A stretch of 64,000 bases of DNA from positions 8,928,001 to 8,992,000 of the forward strand of contig NC_135244.1 of assembly GCF_947623445.1 (NCBI RefSeq), in the 5' to 3' direction. The stretch comes from Clavelina lepadiformis. Taxonomy: Eukaryota > Chordata > Ascidiacea > Aplousobranchia > Clavelinidae. Numbering within the stretch: the stretch's first letter is position 1; each line of letters begins with the position of its first letter. Position numbers and translations under genes: made by a program. Positions 33,926 to 45,750 of this stretch are shown here, piece by piece. A model generated the notes under the pieces. The model had not been told where the DNA came from and did no database searches. It saw only the letters and a program-made list of their open reading frames with translations.

Positions 33926-34486
33926 CTTTTCGTTTTCTCACGGACAATTATGAAAAATAAACATTCAGATACATGATTCTCAAAACCTATTATATACCAG
34001 TACTGTATTTGGGAAAATGTTGAAACAAACAAAGCAAACCCTTCTTCGGCATTAGACTACATCAGATTTCTATGTATGAAATAAACATCACAAAATCAAT
34101 TGTTACAAAGATTGAAATATAAGATATGTTTAGATTCCTATCTTTCAGCATGTCATAAATTAGTGATTGTCTAATGATCACGATGAAAGGTTTGTCACTT
34201 AGCCTCAACTAAATTTTTTTTTCTCACAAGATAGTTATTCATCTTCTGTTATAACTAAACCCCTGCACAGTTTCTGTTAATAACATTTAGTTACACCTTT
34301 CAAACATTTAAAGGTTCTGTAGTTATGGCATGGTATATTGTTTTGGCAGTATGTTCTGGTTTGGTAACTATTCATGTTATCCATTCAAACAGAATATATG
34401 TATGTATACTAGTTTGCAACGAAATTGTAGCATAGATTTGAGAGGAAGTTACTTAAAGTACCATATGACATAAAGCAAGCTAAGGA
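33926..34486. other. CC2D1 upstream region
   Basis: Presumed promoter and 5' untranslated region of CC2D1. No gene or clear repeat recognised. It may still hold the eroded N-terminal part of the hAT transposase fossil. Confidence 0.4.
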
Positions 34487-37400
34487 ATGCCTCGTTCAAA
34501 AGATAAAAAATCCAAGGATAAAAGTGGAAGGAATGATGTCTTGAATATGGTAATTGAGTATTTATTTTTAGTTTTATTACCGGAATAAAAATAAATTTGG
34601 CTCTTTTATAAAGTATTATTTACAATGATTTTGTATTTAAGTGTACGATAATTGAGATGAGTTTGGTTAAAATATTTCAAAAGTTCATGTTAAAGACTTC
34701 AAGAAATAACTGAATTATATTTAACAATATTTTTCCTTTACTAACCTTACAATACTAATACCTCTTTTCTGCAGATGGGATATGGTGGTGGCGAGGAAGA
34801 TGATGACAGTGGTGATGACATGGAAGCAGAATTAGCATCTATCTTGGGGGAAGGCCAGCCAAAATCTAAGAAAAAGCCTTCACCGAAATGTTAGTCTCAA
34901 AAGTACTAACTGTAACACTGTACCTTCATGGCCACAGTCATGGCATAATTCTTATGAGCCAAATAGGTTTAAAAAATTTAAAATATATTTCACTTTTCTG
35001 TAGTACTTGATTGGTCAGTTGTAAATGCACAAATTGCAACTGCCTTGAAAGATGAAGATGAAGGTGATGATGATGAGATTACAGCTGAGGATGAAAATGA
35101 TTTCATGGTGGATTTTATTTTTGACATTGGCTACACTTTGTCCATGACCCCTTAAAATGAATAATTAGTATAGGCTATTGTTCTTTATAGTCCGAGTTAA
35201 ATGATCTAGTTGAAGAAGATGAGCCTGCTTTGCTGAAGCCTGTGCAACCACAAAGAAATCGTTCTCCCAGCCCACAACCACAGCATCCTGGTGACACAAT
35301 TGACATCCTGAAAAGTCGAAAAGAAATGTATCAAAAATCAATGGCTAATGCAAAGGCTAAAGGGGAGTCAGCAAAAGTAAGCGTAATATATAATTTAGAA
35401 CTTTTTGTTTTATTCCTTATTAATTATGTGTATGATATGTTTTTGTTTGTTATTGTGTTTGATTTTTGTATTCGTGTGAGTAAGTGATAGTTAATTGTAG
35501 TGACTACAAAAAATTGTTAATCTGAAAATATCGCTCCAGGATCATGTGCTCTTTGTAATTACTTAGGCATTATCAGCATGGAAAGACAATTTATAAATAA
35601 ACCATTTGAAAATGCTTAAATTGGTTGTAGGTAAGAAGACTTGAGCGTGGGGCTAAAACACTTGACACGCTTTTGAGAAGTGCAAAAGCTGGGAAACCTA
35701 TTGCAGAAGATGATATTCCTCCAGTTGTTGCTGTTGGTCAGGCTCCATCTTTTACTTCTTCAACATCCCCCTCCTCACAAAATTTTGAGATCGCAAGTGC
35801 TTCAGCATCAACTACCCCAGAACAAAGTTCTACTAACATGTTGATTGACGTTAGCACAACTCCACCTCTAACATCTAATGTGCAACAACTACAAGATATT
35901 AAACCAACACCTACCCGAGTCAAAGTTTTGCCTACCCCAAAAGTTGTTGAGACACCTGTAGAAGATAAACCGGCTATTAATAAAGAAATAATTACAACTC
36001 TTGAAGAACGGAAACTGGAGTATCGTGATGCAGCACTGAATGCAAAAAGAACTGGCAATAAGGAAGCAGCATTGATGTATTTCAAAATACTGAAGGTAAG
36101 TGGGTTATATATAGTTTGCTTTGGTGGTTGGAATATGGATGCAGTATGTTTGTGGTTTAATGTACTTAATAAGCTATTTAAATTTTATGGATTATAGTAT
36201 CTAATTACGATAAGTTAAATTATAGTATATATACATGTTTAATGTTTTATGTCGGTGTGACGGTGTCATAATTTTATTACTTGTTTTTACTTACAGCAAT
36301 TTGATTCTGTTATAACTGCAGCTAACGAAGGCAAAGCTATTGATATCAGTGCAATGCCCCCATCGTTGAAAAAATCTACTGAAGGTAAAAATAATGTTAC
36401 TTAAATTGGCTTTAACATGATGTTGTAATAAGAATTAAAGTAACAAAGAATTCTTAAAAGGCTTTCACTCGTTAGATATTTTTCCCAAAAATATGTCACA
36501 AATTTGATAATGATTGTGACTCATCCATCAGAAACTGTTATGTCATAGACAGTAGTTTTGAAATTGTGTAACATGATAGTTTTCCGGATTTGTCTGAAAC
36601 GTTGATTTTTTTACAACATGGGAGTTGTTACAGTTGCAAAGCTTGTTACCTAAATGGTATACACTAATGCAGTGGTTCTCAACCTTCTGATCTTGGCGGA
36701 CCCCTTTTGCTGCTGTCAAAGCAGTGGCGGACCCCTGAAGTTTAAGCAAACTAAGGGTTCTGAGACTGCACTTAAATGTTTCTTTGCTTAGTTTTACTTA
36801 ATAGTCTTGGTGCACAACTGCGCTATTCATTCAAAATAACATCAAACTATGCGGATATTTTTACTTAAAATCACTGTATCCAGCTGTCTTCTCGTATAAT
36901 CCGCAATATAGTGCATCACAATAGGCCTTCCCAGCGGGTGATAAATCTCAATAAGCTTTTGTATTGTCCCATCACAATAGGCAATTATGCAAATGTTCAA
37001 GCCTATTTCAAAAAGCAATGATAAACAGCAAAAAATTTTTAAAAACTCGTACTTTATGTTGCAAATTTCGAAGTTCTCACGGACCAACTGAAAACGTTTC
37101 GCGGACCCCCAGGGGTCCGCAGACCACCGGTTGAGAACCACTGCACTAATGTATTACCAGTAGCTTACCTGATGATCCAAAAAATTCAGCAAAAAAACTC
37201 TGTACTTAGTTATGTACTTTTAGCACTGTCATTATCTCACTCCATGATTTTCTTCCTTGAAGGGGATAATTTTCTAACCACTGAAAAATCTTTCAAACTT
37301 TTTGCCAGTTTATCCAATAAGTGATTTTGTTTAATTTGAGCTCAACTTGTTTTTGTGCTGAACCACCTTTAATTTTTTATGCATTTGGACCAGCATGGTT

Positions 37401-40400
37401 TTGATTTGTTTAAACAATATATCACCGACAGTTATAGACGATTTTTATCCAATTAGATGTTGTGGAAAAGGCAGCAGCCTCACCGAAGCCAAGTCCAACA
37501 GAAACTCCACCAGAACAACCATCTGCTTTGGTTGGTGAGTGGTGCACCAGGAAAATTTGTTTTTCGGAAGTTGATTAGTTATTACAGTAATGACCAAAAC
37601 TACTCATTCCTTTGCAATTGTCTAGCTTCTCAGACAGGACCACCTTCTAAGCCCAAAACTGTGCTCGAAGCTTTGGAACAACGCATGCAGAAATATCTGA
37701 TAACTTCGGAGCAGGCAGCTAAGGAAGGAAGCAGCGGTAAATCAAGAAGGATGGGTCGCATTGCAAAACAGTACAAAGATGCCATTAGAAATCACAAAGC
37801 TGGGCGGCCTGTTAATTTTGATGAACTACCAGTTCCACCTGGTTTTCCTCCTATTCCAGGTATTGCTAGAGGTTGTAGTTGACTTCATCTAAAGAATTTG
37901 CCAGTTGGGTGGATTAGCGGTCGTTTGACTTGCAGTTACGTTGGAAGCTTGTTTACTCATATTTATCCGACTCATAATTTTTGATAAATCAAAGCAGTGT
38001 TTAAATAATTGGTCCCAGCAACATGCCTATACAGTATATTAATATCAGTTATACCAACTTTGGATAAGTTATGAAATACTTTCATCAGTGCCTTTAGCTT
38101 CAAGTTAATGACTTCGCACTGTATCACAATAATGACTTGTTATGCTCATGGGCAAAGCAATTCACGTTTGCCCTGCTCAGTGGGGAATGCTGCCAAATTC
38201 GGTAAAACGAATGAAAAATATAAAAAGCGTGTCGATCGGAAAATGCGCGCAGGCAAGATAAGTAGCCCAGGTTTTGTGGTGGGGAATCATCACCGATTTT
38301 TAATCAAGGAAGGACTTATATCAATACTGGGGTAACAATTTCAATGCCAGTCAAAGGCATTATATTGTTATATTCTCCCATTAAGCTGGGAATACTTTCT
38401 AAGGTATGAAGGAAAATTTGCAAGAAGAGAGTTTGATGCAGAAAGCGAGTGCTCTAATACAACAAGATGTAGACGATGAACCTGGGCCTTCAAAACTAGC
38501 AGTTTCAAATCAAGGCTTAGCACCACAAGCAGTTGTACGTTATTACAGTAAAGTACTTAGTACCTGTTAAAGTTATTAATTCAGTAGTTTATTGGGCATT
38601 GATCCATTGCTAATGACTCGAGGAGTAACGCCTTTTGAATAAATATAATCGGCTAATATTAATGAATAAATGGATTATGTTAATGCGTAATATAAATGCA
38701 TGAACAACATTAGAATTGTCATATCATTAAATATTTTATAAGTTTAATTCATGGTTTGTAAAGCTGTAACAGGTTTCTATACCTAGTTGAAAGTAAGATT
38801 ATTATACACTTTTTTATTTTTATCTATGAATGATGTAATAAAACGTTAAAACGTCTAGGTCCCCAGGAAGGTATCCCCCAGGAGGGAAGAAAGTGTTTCA
38901 CCAGCTAAAGCTCCATCTAGTAAGTCAAGTTAATGGTTCATGACTACTAGTTTAATTAAAGTTTTGGCGTAGAAAGTAGGGCTGGGATAACTCGTCTTAA
39001 CAATAGCTGCTTTTGTCTGTAATTAAAGACCATGTTTTGGATACTGACTAAAGTAAATCAGCTTAATTCCTTATTGGAAACACACCTTATTGGCTGAATT
39101 TTAGTATATTGATTTTTATGAATTTTAATACATATTCAAAATAACATTTGTTATGATATACCGATACTAACAACATACTAAATTTTAATATATTTTGCTT
39201 TTACTGCAGCACGATACGACCAACAAGTTGTGTTCTTGCAAAATAGACAAGCAGCTTTCAAGGAAGCTGCATTGGTTGCAAAACGAAAAGGAGATAGAGC
39301 AGCTGCTATCGATTATCTTCGAAAAATGAAAGGCTTTGATAGCATGATTGAAGCAGCTAAAAATGGCTTAAAAGTTAGTTTTGTTACAGCATACATGCCA
39401 CTTCGGTCAACTTTAAACATGGTGCAGTTGGTGAACTGTACATCCCATAAAATAATCATACTAAGTATGAACCAGCTGCATTGTTTTTTGAAAGGTTGAC
39501 ATTACAAACGTTCCACTTCCCCCTCAACAGTCAGGCGGTAGCAAGGATGAAGGCTTTGATATAATTGAAGAAGAAGAAATAAGAGACATTCATTCAAAAA
39601 AAAGTACTCCAGAGGAGGATGAGGCTCTTTACAAACGATTATTAAACCATCTTCAAGAGCAAGTTAAAGTGAGGGGCAAGTCCAAAAACAAGTTGGCTTT
39701 AAATGCATGGTATATTTACTGACAACTACTTGATTTAAGGCTAACCTGTTTTTGGACATATCCCTCACTTTAAGGTATCGCATGGACATTATACTTACAT
39801 CTTTCAGTAGGAAAGGATGAAAATAACTTTAAAAAGTGTCGGCTTGGTAGCCGAGTGGTTTGAGCACTATCCTTTCAACAAATATTACTTGTGCTCCGTG
39901 TTCAATATCCAGTTGCCCCATTCCGTTGTAATGCCCTGCAATTAATGCAAGGCATTAACAACACTTGCTCCTGTTCAGTGGATCTGGTGGACAGTTCTAA
40001 ATTTGGGCAATATTATAAAAAAAATCAAAAAGCCAAAATAAAAAATGTGTGACAATCGGAACTTGCACAAGATTAGCTCCGGGACCAGGGCTCGAGCAAT
40101 GAAGAATCGTCGCCGGGTTTAAATTTCCCCAGTTTGAAGATAAACATAATCATACTATACCAAAATATTGAGATTGGGAACTTAATAGATTAAATTCTTT
40201 AAACATATTTTCAGAAAGCAAGAGCCTATGCTCAGCAAATGACACACGCTGGTGATGTGGGAGGAGCAGAACGTTGTGACCGTCTTGCAGCATCTTCACA
40301 AGCTGATTATGATTATGTGAAAAGCTGCCATAGGCACAGAGATGTACCTCCTCGATTCCACTATCAAGAACAGTGAGTAGATTGATGCTTTAGAAGCAAA

Positions 40401-43400
40401 AACAAATCAAAACATTTTCTAATTAAACACACGACCAAAAATCTGAGTGGTATTATGCTAATAACTTTATGACCTAAAAAACTAGGGTAATTATACACCA
40501 CACATAAAGCAGAAGAATGGAACATGTGTAGTGCGCAACCGATCATACAGTGTGCTCGAGGGAGTAGTTTTTTAATGATAGCAAGTACAATTAGTATGTT
40601 TTTAATTCTTGTAGGGTTTTTCAAACTATACATCTCAAGCCTGATATTGGCAGTAATGAAATGGAGCTTGTGATGGTGCAGTGCATAGATCTGCATACTG
40701 CCAGTAAGGATGGCAAGGTTTTCGTTGAATGGGAAACACCATTTCCTCATGTAAGTATTATGATTTAGACAAGTATGCATTACTTTTTCTCCAAGAAAAT
40801 TGTGTTCAAACTGAGATGTTTCATCCAGGCCAAGCTTTTATTGTTTGTATTATACTTCAGCCATTACTCATTTTGACTGCATTGTGTAAAGGGGATGTGT
40901 TGTTTTTGCTTTTTTTAGTCAATATTACTAAATTTTCTTAGTTTATTAAGATACTGATATTCCTAAGGCATAACATCTATGATTTTAGTTGTATTTGTAT
41001 ATAGTAACATCTCCATACGGATCAGTATTTGCAAAAGAGTTTTTCAAAACAGTTGAACCACACTTTAACTTCTTAACTCCTTGAGGAAAATAATAGAAAA
41101 AGTTCTATTTTGCTTTTAATTCAAGGATAACCCAATAAAGGGAAAAACTGACGAAGGAAAGGGTCCCCAAAGTCCTAAATTTCAAGATGCAATCTTCCGT
41201 GTACCTTTTACTCGCAAGTCAAAGTCCATTCATCGGGCAGTTAAAAACAAATCTCTTAAACTGGAAGTCATTCAAAAAGGGTAATATTATAAATTATTCC
41301 TTCATTATAAATGCATTCTACTGTTCATCTTATTCCATTTGACAATATTTCAGAGGTTTCCTTAGAAGCGATAAAACTATTGGCTCAGCCGCAATCAAGT
41401 TGAGCCCATTAGAAGGTCATTGTGAGATACATGCTGTTGAAGAAGTAGGTTTATGTTTCAAGCATATTGTTTGTAGATGTGTCTAAATTACATTTAGTTG
41501 GTCTTCTTCTTTATGTTGTTAAATGTTATTGACATATTGCAGCTGAAAGATGGCCGCAATACTGTTGGAAAAGTAGAAGTATTTGTGAGGTTGCGCTCCC
41601 CTCTGCTGGCGTCAGATACCAAAACAATGAGAGAGAGATGGCTTTGCATAGAACACAAAAAACGTTCTCATAATTCTTCACATGCTGGGAAAACATCTGC
41701 CTCGGCACCTAGGCCTAGTACTGGATCAAGTGCACCTAAAATCAAGTAAGTAGACTTGGGTTTTATGCATGAAATTCTTTTTGCCCGATTTATATATTTT
41801 CGACCAGTGGTAGTGAAATGTGTTATGCAAGCAATGAAGTGAAAAGTGTACTTGATTATTCCTAAATGTTGCGGTTTAGTTTGGCAGCAATACTTGCATG
41901 ATGTGTAGGAATGTACCAAATCGAACACGAATCCAAATATTGTGTTTAAATATGAACCATTTTTGTTATCCCCATATACGAATTTTACAGACAGATCCTT
42001 ATTGCAAATCCTTATTGCATAGTAAGTAAAGAATAACATAATAACCCATAACAACACAACATAATAATAACAAGTTTTTGCTTGTTTGGTTTCCTCTAAA
42101 GATATAAGATATTGAAATGATTGCACAGATTTTTTTATAATTTTGTTTGATTAAAAGGTTGCTTTCCATCATTCACCAATCTGGTGAAAGGTTTAAAAGT
42201 TTTCCTTTGATGATTAGCTATTTCAATCAAGCGCATTGGGCAAAGTTAGCAAATTTACATTTGCACGGATATCAAAATCTTTTTTTTTTAATCTCACATA
42301 TTAAAATCTTTTTATATTCGGCACATTGCAAAATATGTATTGTTTTACTCATTTCATTAAAGTGAAGAGCAAGTGCTAAGACAAGTTAACCTTAATTCGA
42401 AGAAAAGTTGCCAGTTATTATACAGGAGAATGAAACAATTTATGCTTTGTGGTTAAGCAGTCAAAACAGCTTTGTGGCTATTTATGACAAGTGGAGGCAA
42501 TTATGATGTTACAATGTGAAATCAATATGCTTGATGACTCGTGTTTGAATTGGTACCATACTACTGGTAATAATACCAAAATATAGCTAATGTAGGTACT
42601 AAATACTAAAGTGGAGCTACTAAATTAGTTACATTGGCTACATTTAGGTATTTAGTAGCTAAATTTGGTACATTAGTTATATTAACTTATTTTGGTACAT
42701 AGAATGATCTCAGTAATAGTGAATTGTAGGCTAGAAAACATCATCTGGATGCAATATCACTTCACATGTTGATGATTACTTGCACATTATGTTATTCTCC
42801 ACATAGAAACGTCACAAATGACAGTACATGTGCACTGTACAGGCTAGCGCAAGCAGCCAAGATTTATCTCAGTGGGCTGTAGCTTAACATTTATCTTTAC
42901 AAGTAAAAATACACCACCGGTATATTCCTGTAATGCTATACAGTATGTATAAACTATGATAACAATTTCTTGTTGCCTACACAGAATGTCTTATTTATAC
43001 TTGATCAAAACAACAACCTTATGCACATGGTTGTCACATTGTGATGTCGTAATTGCCACCATATATGTCATAATTAGCATCAAATATGCACTTTTTGTCG
43101 CACACTTTTGGCGAAAAATTTAATTTTGTGATAAACTTTTAAATCAACTTATTTTTGTACTTGTCCTTACTTTGCATAACCGTGAAAAGGATAATTTTTA
43201 TTGTTGGTATTCATGGCTTGTGATTTGTCATTCTAAACTACGCTAATTCTATACTTCTAGCTTCACTAAGGGCTTATATATATTTGGTCTTTATTAAAAA
43301 AGTGTATGACATGATATGCAGTTGTATTTCAAGTTATCTTTTCGTTCTTTTTTCTTACCGCAAACTACACTTTTTGTTGTTGTGAATTCTTTCTACATTT

Positions 43401-45750
43401 TGCAACAAATGTGGGAATTATAGGAGTAATTGGTGGTGTTGTGTTGTGAGCATTGGTAGCATCTGTTGTACAATGGCACGAAATTGTAAAAGAAATAGCA
43501 TGCTGTAGTTTTCGTCCAATTTAAGGAAGTCATACTTAATGCAACTATGTGGATGGATGCCATTATACTTAGTATTGTCCAATTTTCCTGTTTTTCAGTT
43601 CACGGTCAAGAACATGTTCTCTTTATTGATTGTGTCACGCAAGGTGTTGTGTTGATGATTTTGGTGGTGCATCATCTTTTTGTTTTGCTGTCATACATAA
43701 AACATTCACTAATCACTGTTATTTGCATGTTCTAATAACTTGTACCTTTAATTTTTGGCTATTGTTTTTTATGTAAAGAACTGAACAGGACCTGAAGTAG
43801 CGTCTTCAAGTACCAGTAGTGCAAGGTTTTACGCTCGGTTATGTTTAATTTATGCAACATATATTATTGTAAAGTTTGTTTAAAAACATTGTAAGAACTG
43901 TTTGCTTTATAAGTTGCACTTATCAGAGAATTTACTTTTTTATCTAAATTTTAGAATATGCACATTGCTCTGTACTTTGTTAGCGTTTAGCATGTTTTAT
44001 CTGTAATTCTATAAAAATTTATTGTTCTATTCTTAGTGTTTAGCAATGGTGGCTTATTGTTGATTTACCAGCAATAAATTTCATACACACACCATGTGTA
44101 CAAATGGTACCAAACCTTGCCAAACGCATTTTTGTGTTTGATACATAATGAATATAACCTGTTAAATTTATTTACACCCCTTTGTTTATTCTATGCCATA
44201 GCTTTTGCAAAAATCATCTAGAACAGGCCTGGCCAACCCGCGGCTCTTTGCCCGGTATTATGCGGCTTTTTCGTTGATATTGAACCTCCGAAAGAGAGCA
44301 CATTTTACCCATTTTAGGCAGATAAATAATACAGAAAAGTCTCTACTGGCTAATGTTCAATTGATATTTGCTAAATAATGACTGATTACATCAAATTTCT
44401 ACCCAGAATAAAGATGATGAAACTGAAACAATATCTGATGCAGTATTATGACGTAATAAGAAAAAGCGTCATAAATCATAATTTGTATGATGTGGCTCTT
44501 TGCGGTTAACACAGTAAGAAGTGAGGCTCTTAGTCTCTGACTGGTTGGCCACCCCTGATCTAGAACTAAATTTTGCAGATGTTGTTTGGAAAAGTAATGC
44601 AATAGCACATGTAGTGATGCCTTAACTGAATATTTATAAATGAATACAGAATACCAAAAAACTTTGTATTTTAGAATTTGAGCATGATTTACTCTTGAGC
44701 AATCCAATGTAAATAAAACAATGTTTAAACCAACATCTGAGCCACTATGCAAGTCTGTCTTAAAACAAACCAGACCTCAGTCAAATGCAGTAATGTCATG
44801 TTGCAAACATTGTATCAGGCGACTTTTTGTTAACTTATCACTAATTTTCATTCTAGTGTCAAACCATCTTAAAACGTTTTATGTTTGTCAAGTTTTATGT
44901 TCTTGCTGTTCAGCTTAAGTAACAGCAAGAACATTTAATTTTAACAAGAAAACATATTTTAATATTTGGACTATTTAGGCATTGGTCTTCGATTTGACGA
45001 TCTCAATAAATGAAATGAATTATTCGCATTGTCAATTCAAGATCCTTATATAAAATTTGTTGTGGCTAGCTGATTCATATTGTTATTGCTTATGTTGGTG
45101 TTATTTTATTATCTTTTCCTCAGTATTGCTAGTTTGGATGTTCTTGCTCTGGAATTAAAAATTGCCAATGCAAAGATAGCTAATTACAAAAAACGTGGAG
45201 CATCCCCATCAAAAGATGCTGTTGGTGAAGCAAGAATTATTCAGCAGAAAATCGATTCAACCATGAAATTTCTCAAAGAAGGAGGGTCACATGCTAGAAA
45301 AGGCAAGTTATGTTTCAGCTTTCAGCGATCTAACAACAAACAAGAATGGATAGAAATTTAATGCTGATGAAATTAGAGAAGCATACTGTATATTTAGCAC
45401 ATTTGTCAATTTTAAATTTCATAAGTTGGTGTAGGAATCAGTTACTCTGATAACTTGCTTAACTTTTAGAATATACTGCTTGCTTGTCACGTCATTATCA
45501 GCACTTGACTAGTGAAGCTCAACTGTATGCAAAGCAAGGAAAACGAGTAAGTCAAGTTTTGACATATACGACATGAATAACACTGTATTGTATACACAGT
45601 CTGATGTCGTGTCTTAATTAATGGTAACGTCATTTTATTACCTTTGTTTAATTTTTAACTAAGCGTTTGTTACAGGAACAAGCCAAACTTGCTCTCTCCA
45701 AAAAGAATCTTGTTAAGGGAGAATTAGAAAAATATGCATCGAGGACTTGA
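34487..45750 (+). CDS. CC2D1: CC2D1 (Lgd) coiled-coil, DM14 and C2 domain protein
   Basis: Orthologue of vertebrate CC2D1A/B and fly Lgd, which bind CHMP4/Shrub through DM14 repeats and regulate ESCRT-III function and Notch trafficking. Twenty exons keep phase: 34487-34549, 34775-34889, 35004-35107, 35191-35376, 35631-36095, 36297-36384, 37457-37534, 37626-37859, 38404-38534, 38859-38919, 39210-39373, 39495-39668, 40215-40372, 40615-40750, 41126-41280, 41354-41444, 41543-41745, 45124-45302, 45470-45546, 45676-45750; about 978 residues. Acidic N-terminus; four DM14 domains (about 132-190, 277-335, 375-435, 512-570; e.g. ERKLEYRDAALNAKRTGNKE, RQAAFKEAALVAKRKGDRAA); C2 domain about 675-830 (FVEWETPFPH, FRVPFTRKSKS, LKLEVIQKGGFLRSDKTIGS); C-terminal helix (YQHLTSEAQLYAKQGKREQA). 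The intron after 45302 starts with GC. Human CC2D1A is about 950 residues, so the length fits. Confidence 0.95.
36670..37143. mobile_element. hAT MITE (Charlie type) in CC2D1 intron
   Basis: Perfect 8-bp duplications CACTAATG (36662-36669 and 37144-37151). Ends CAGTGGTTCTCAACCTTCTG and, reverse-complemented, CAGTGGTTCTCAACCGGTGG, with shared subterminal GGCGGACCCC and GCGGACCCCT words. 474 bases, no transposase. Confidence 0.92.
39838..40162 (+). mobile_element. tRNA-derived SINE in CC2D1 intron
   Basis: Head GGTAGCCGAGTGGTTTGAGC (A box) with GTGTTCAATATCC as B box. Body blocks TGCAAGGCATTAACAACA, CAGTGGATCTGGTGGACAG and AAATTTGGGCAATATTATAA, then GGGCTCGAGC, GTCGCCGGGTTTAA and tail AACATAATCATACTATACC. 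Same family as 28701-28916 and 31133-31576. Confidence 0.8.
42570..42705. repeat. Low-complexity palindromic repeat in CC2D1 intron
   Basis: Repeated and partly inverted words of the kind TACTAAATACTAAAG, GCTACTAAATTAGTTAC and GGTATTTAGTAGCTAAATTT. Probably a decayed simple or palindromic repeat. Confidence 0.5.
44224..44557. mobile_element. hAT MITE (Charlie/ZBED type) in CC2D1 intron
   Basis: Perfect 8-bp duplications ATCTAGAA (44216-44223 and 44558-44565). Ends CAGGCCTGGCCAACCCGCGG and, reverse-complemented, CAGGGGTGGCCAACCAGTCA; GGCTCTTTGC occurs near both ends. 334 bases, no coding capacity. Confidence 0.92.

Noticed and set aside
38108-38335. 75-codon frame in a CC2D1 intron, less AT-rich than its surroundings.
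   Set aside because: It does not splice in phase with CC2D1 exons and no family is recognised; possibly an old repeat piece but not supportable.
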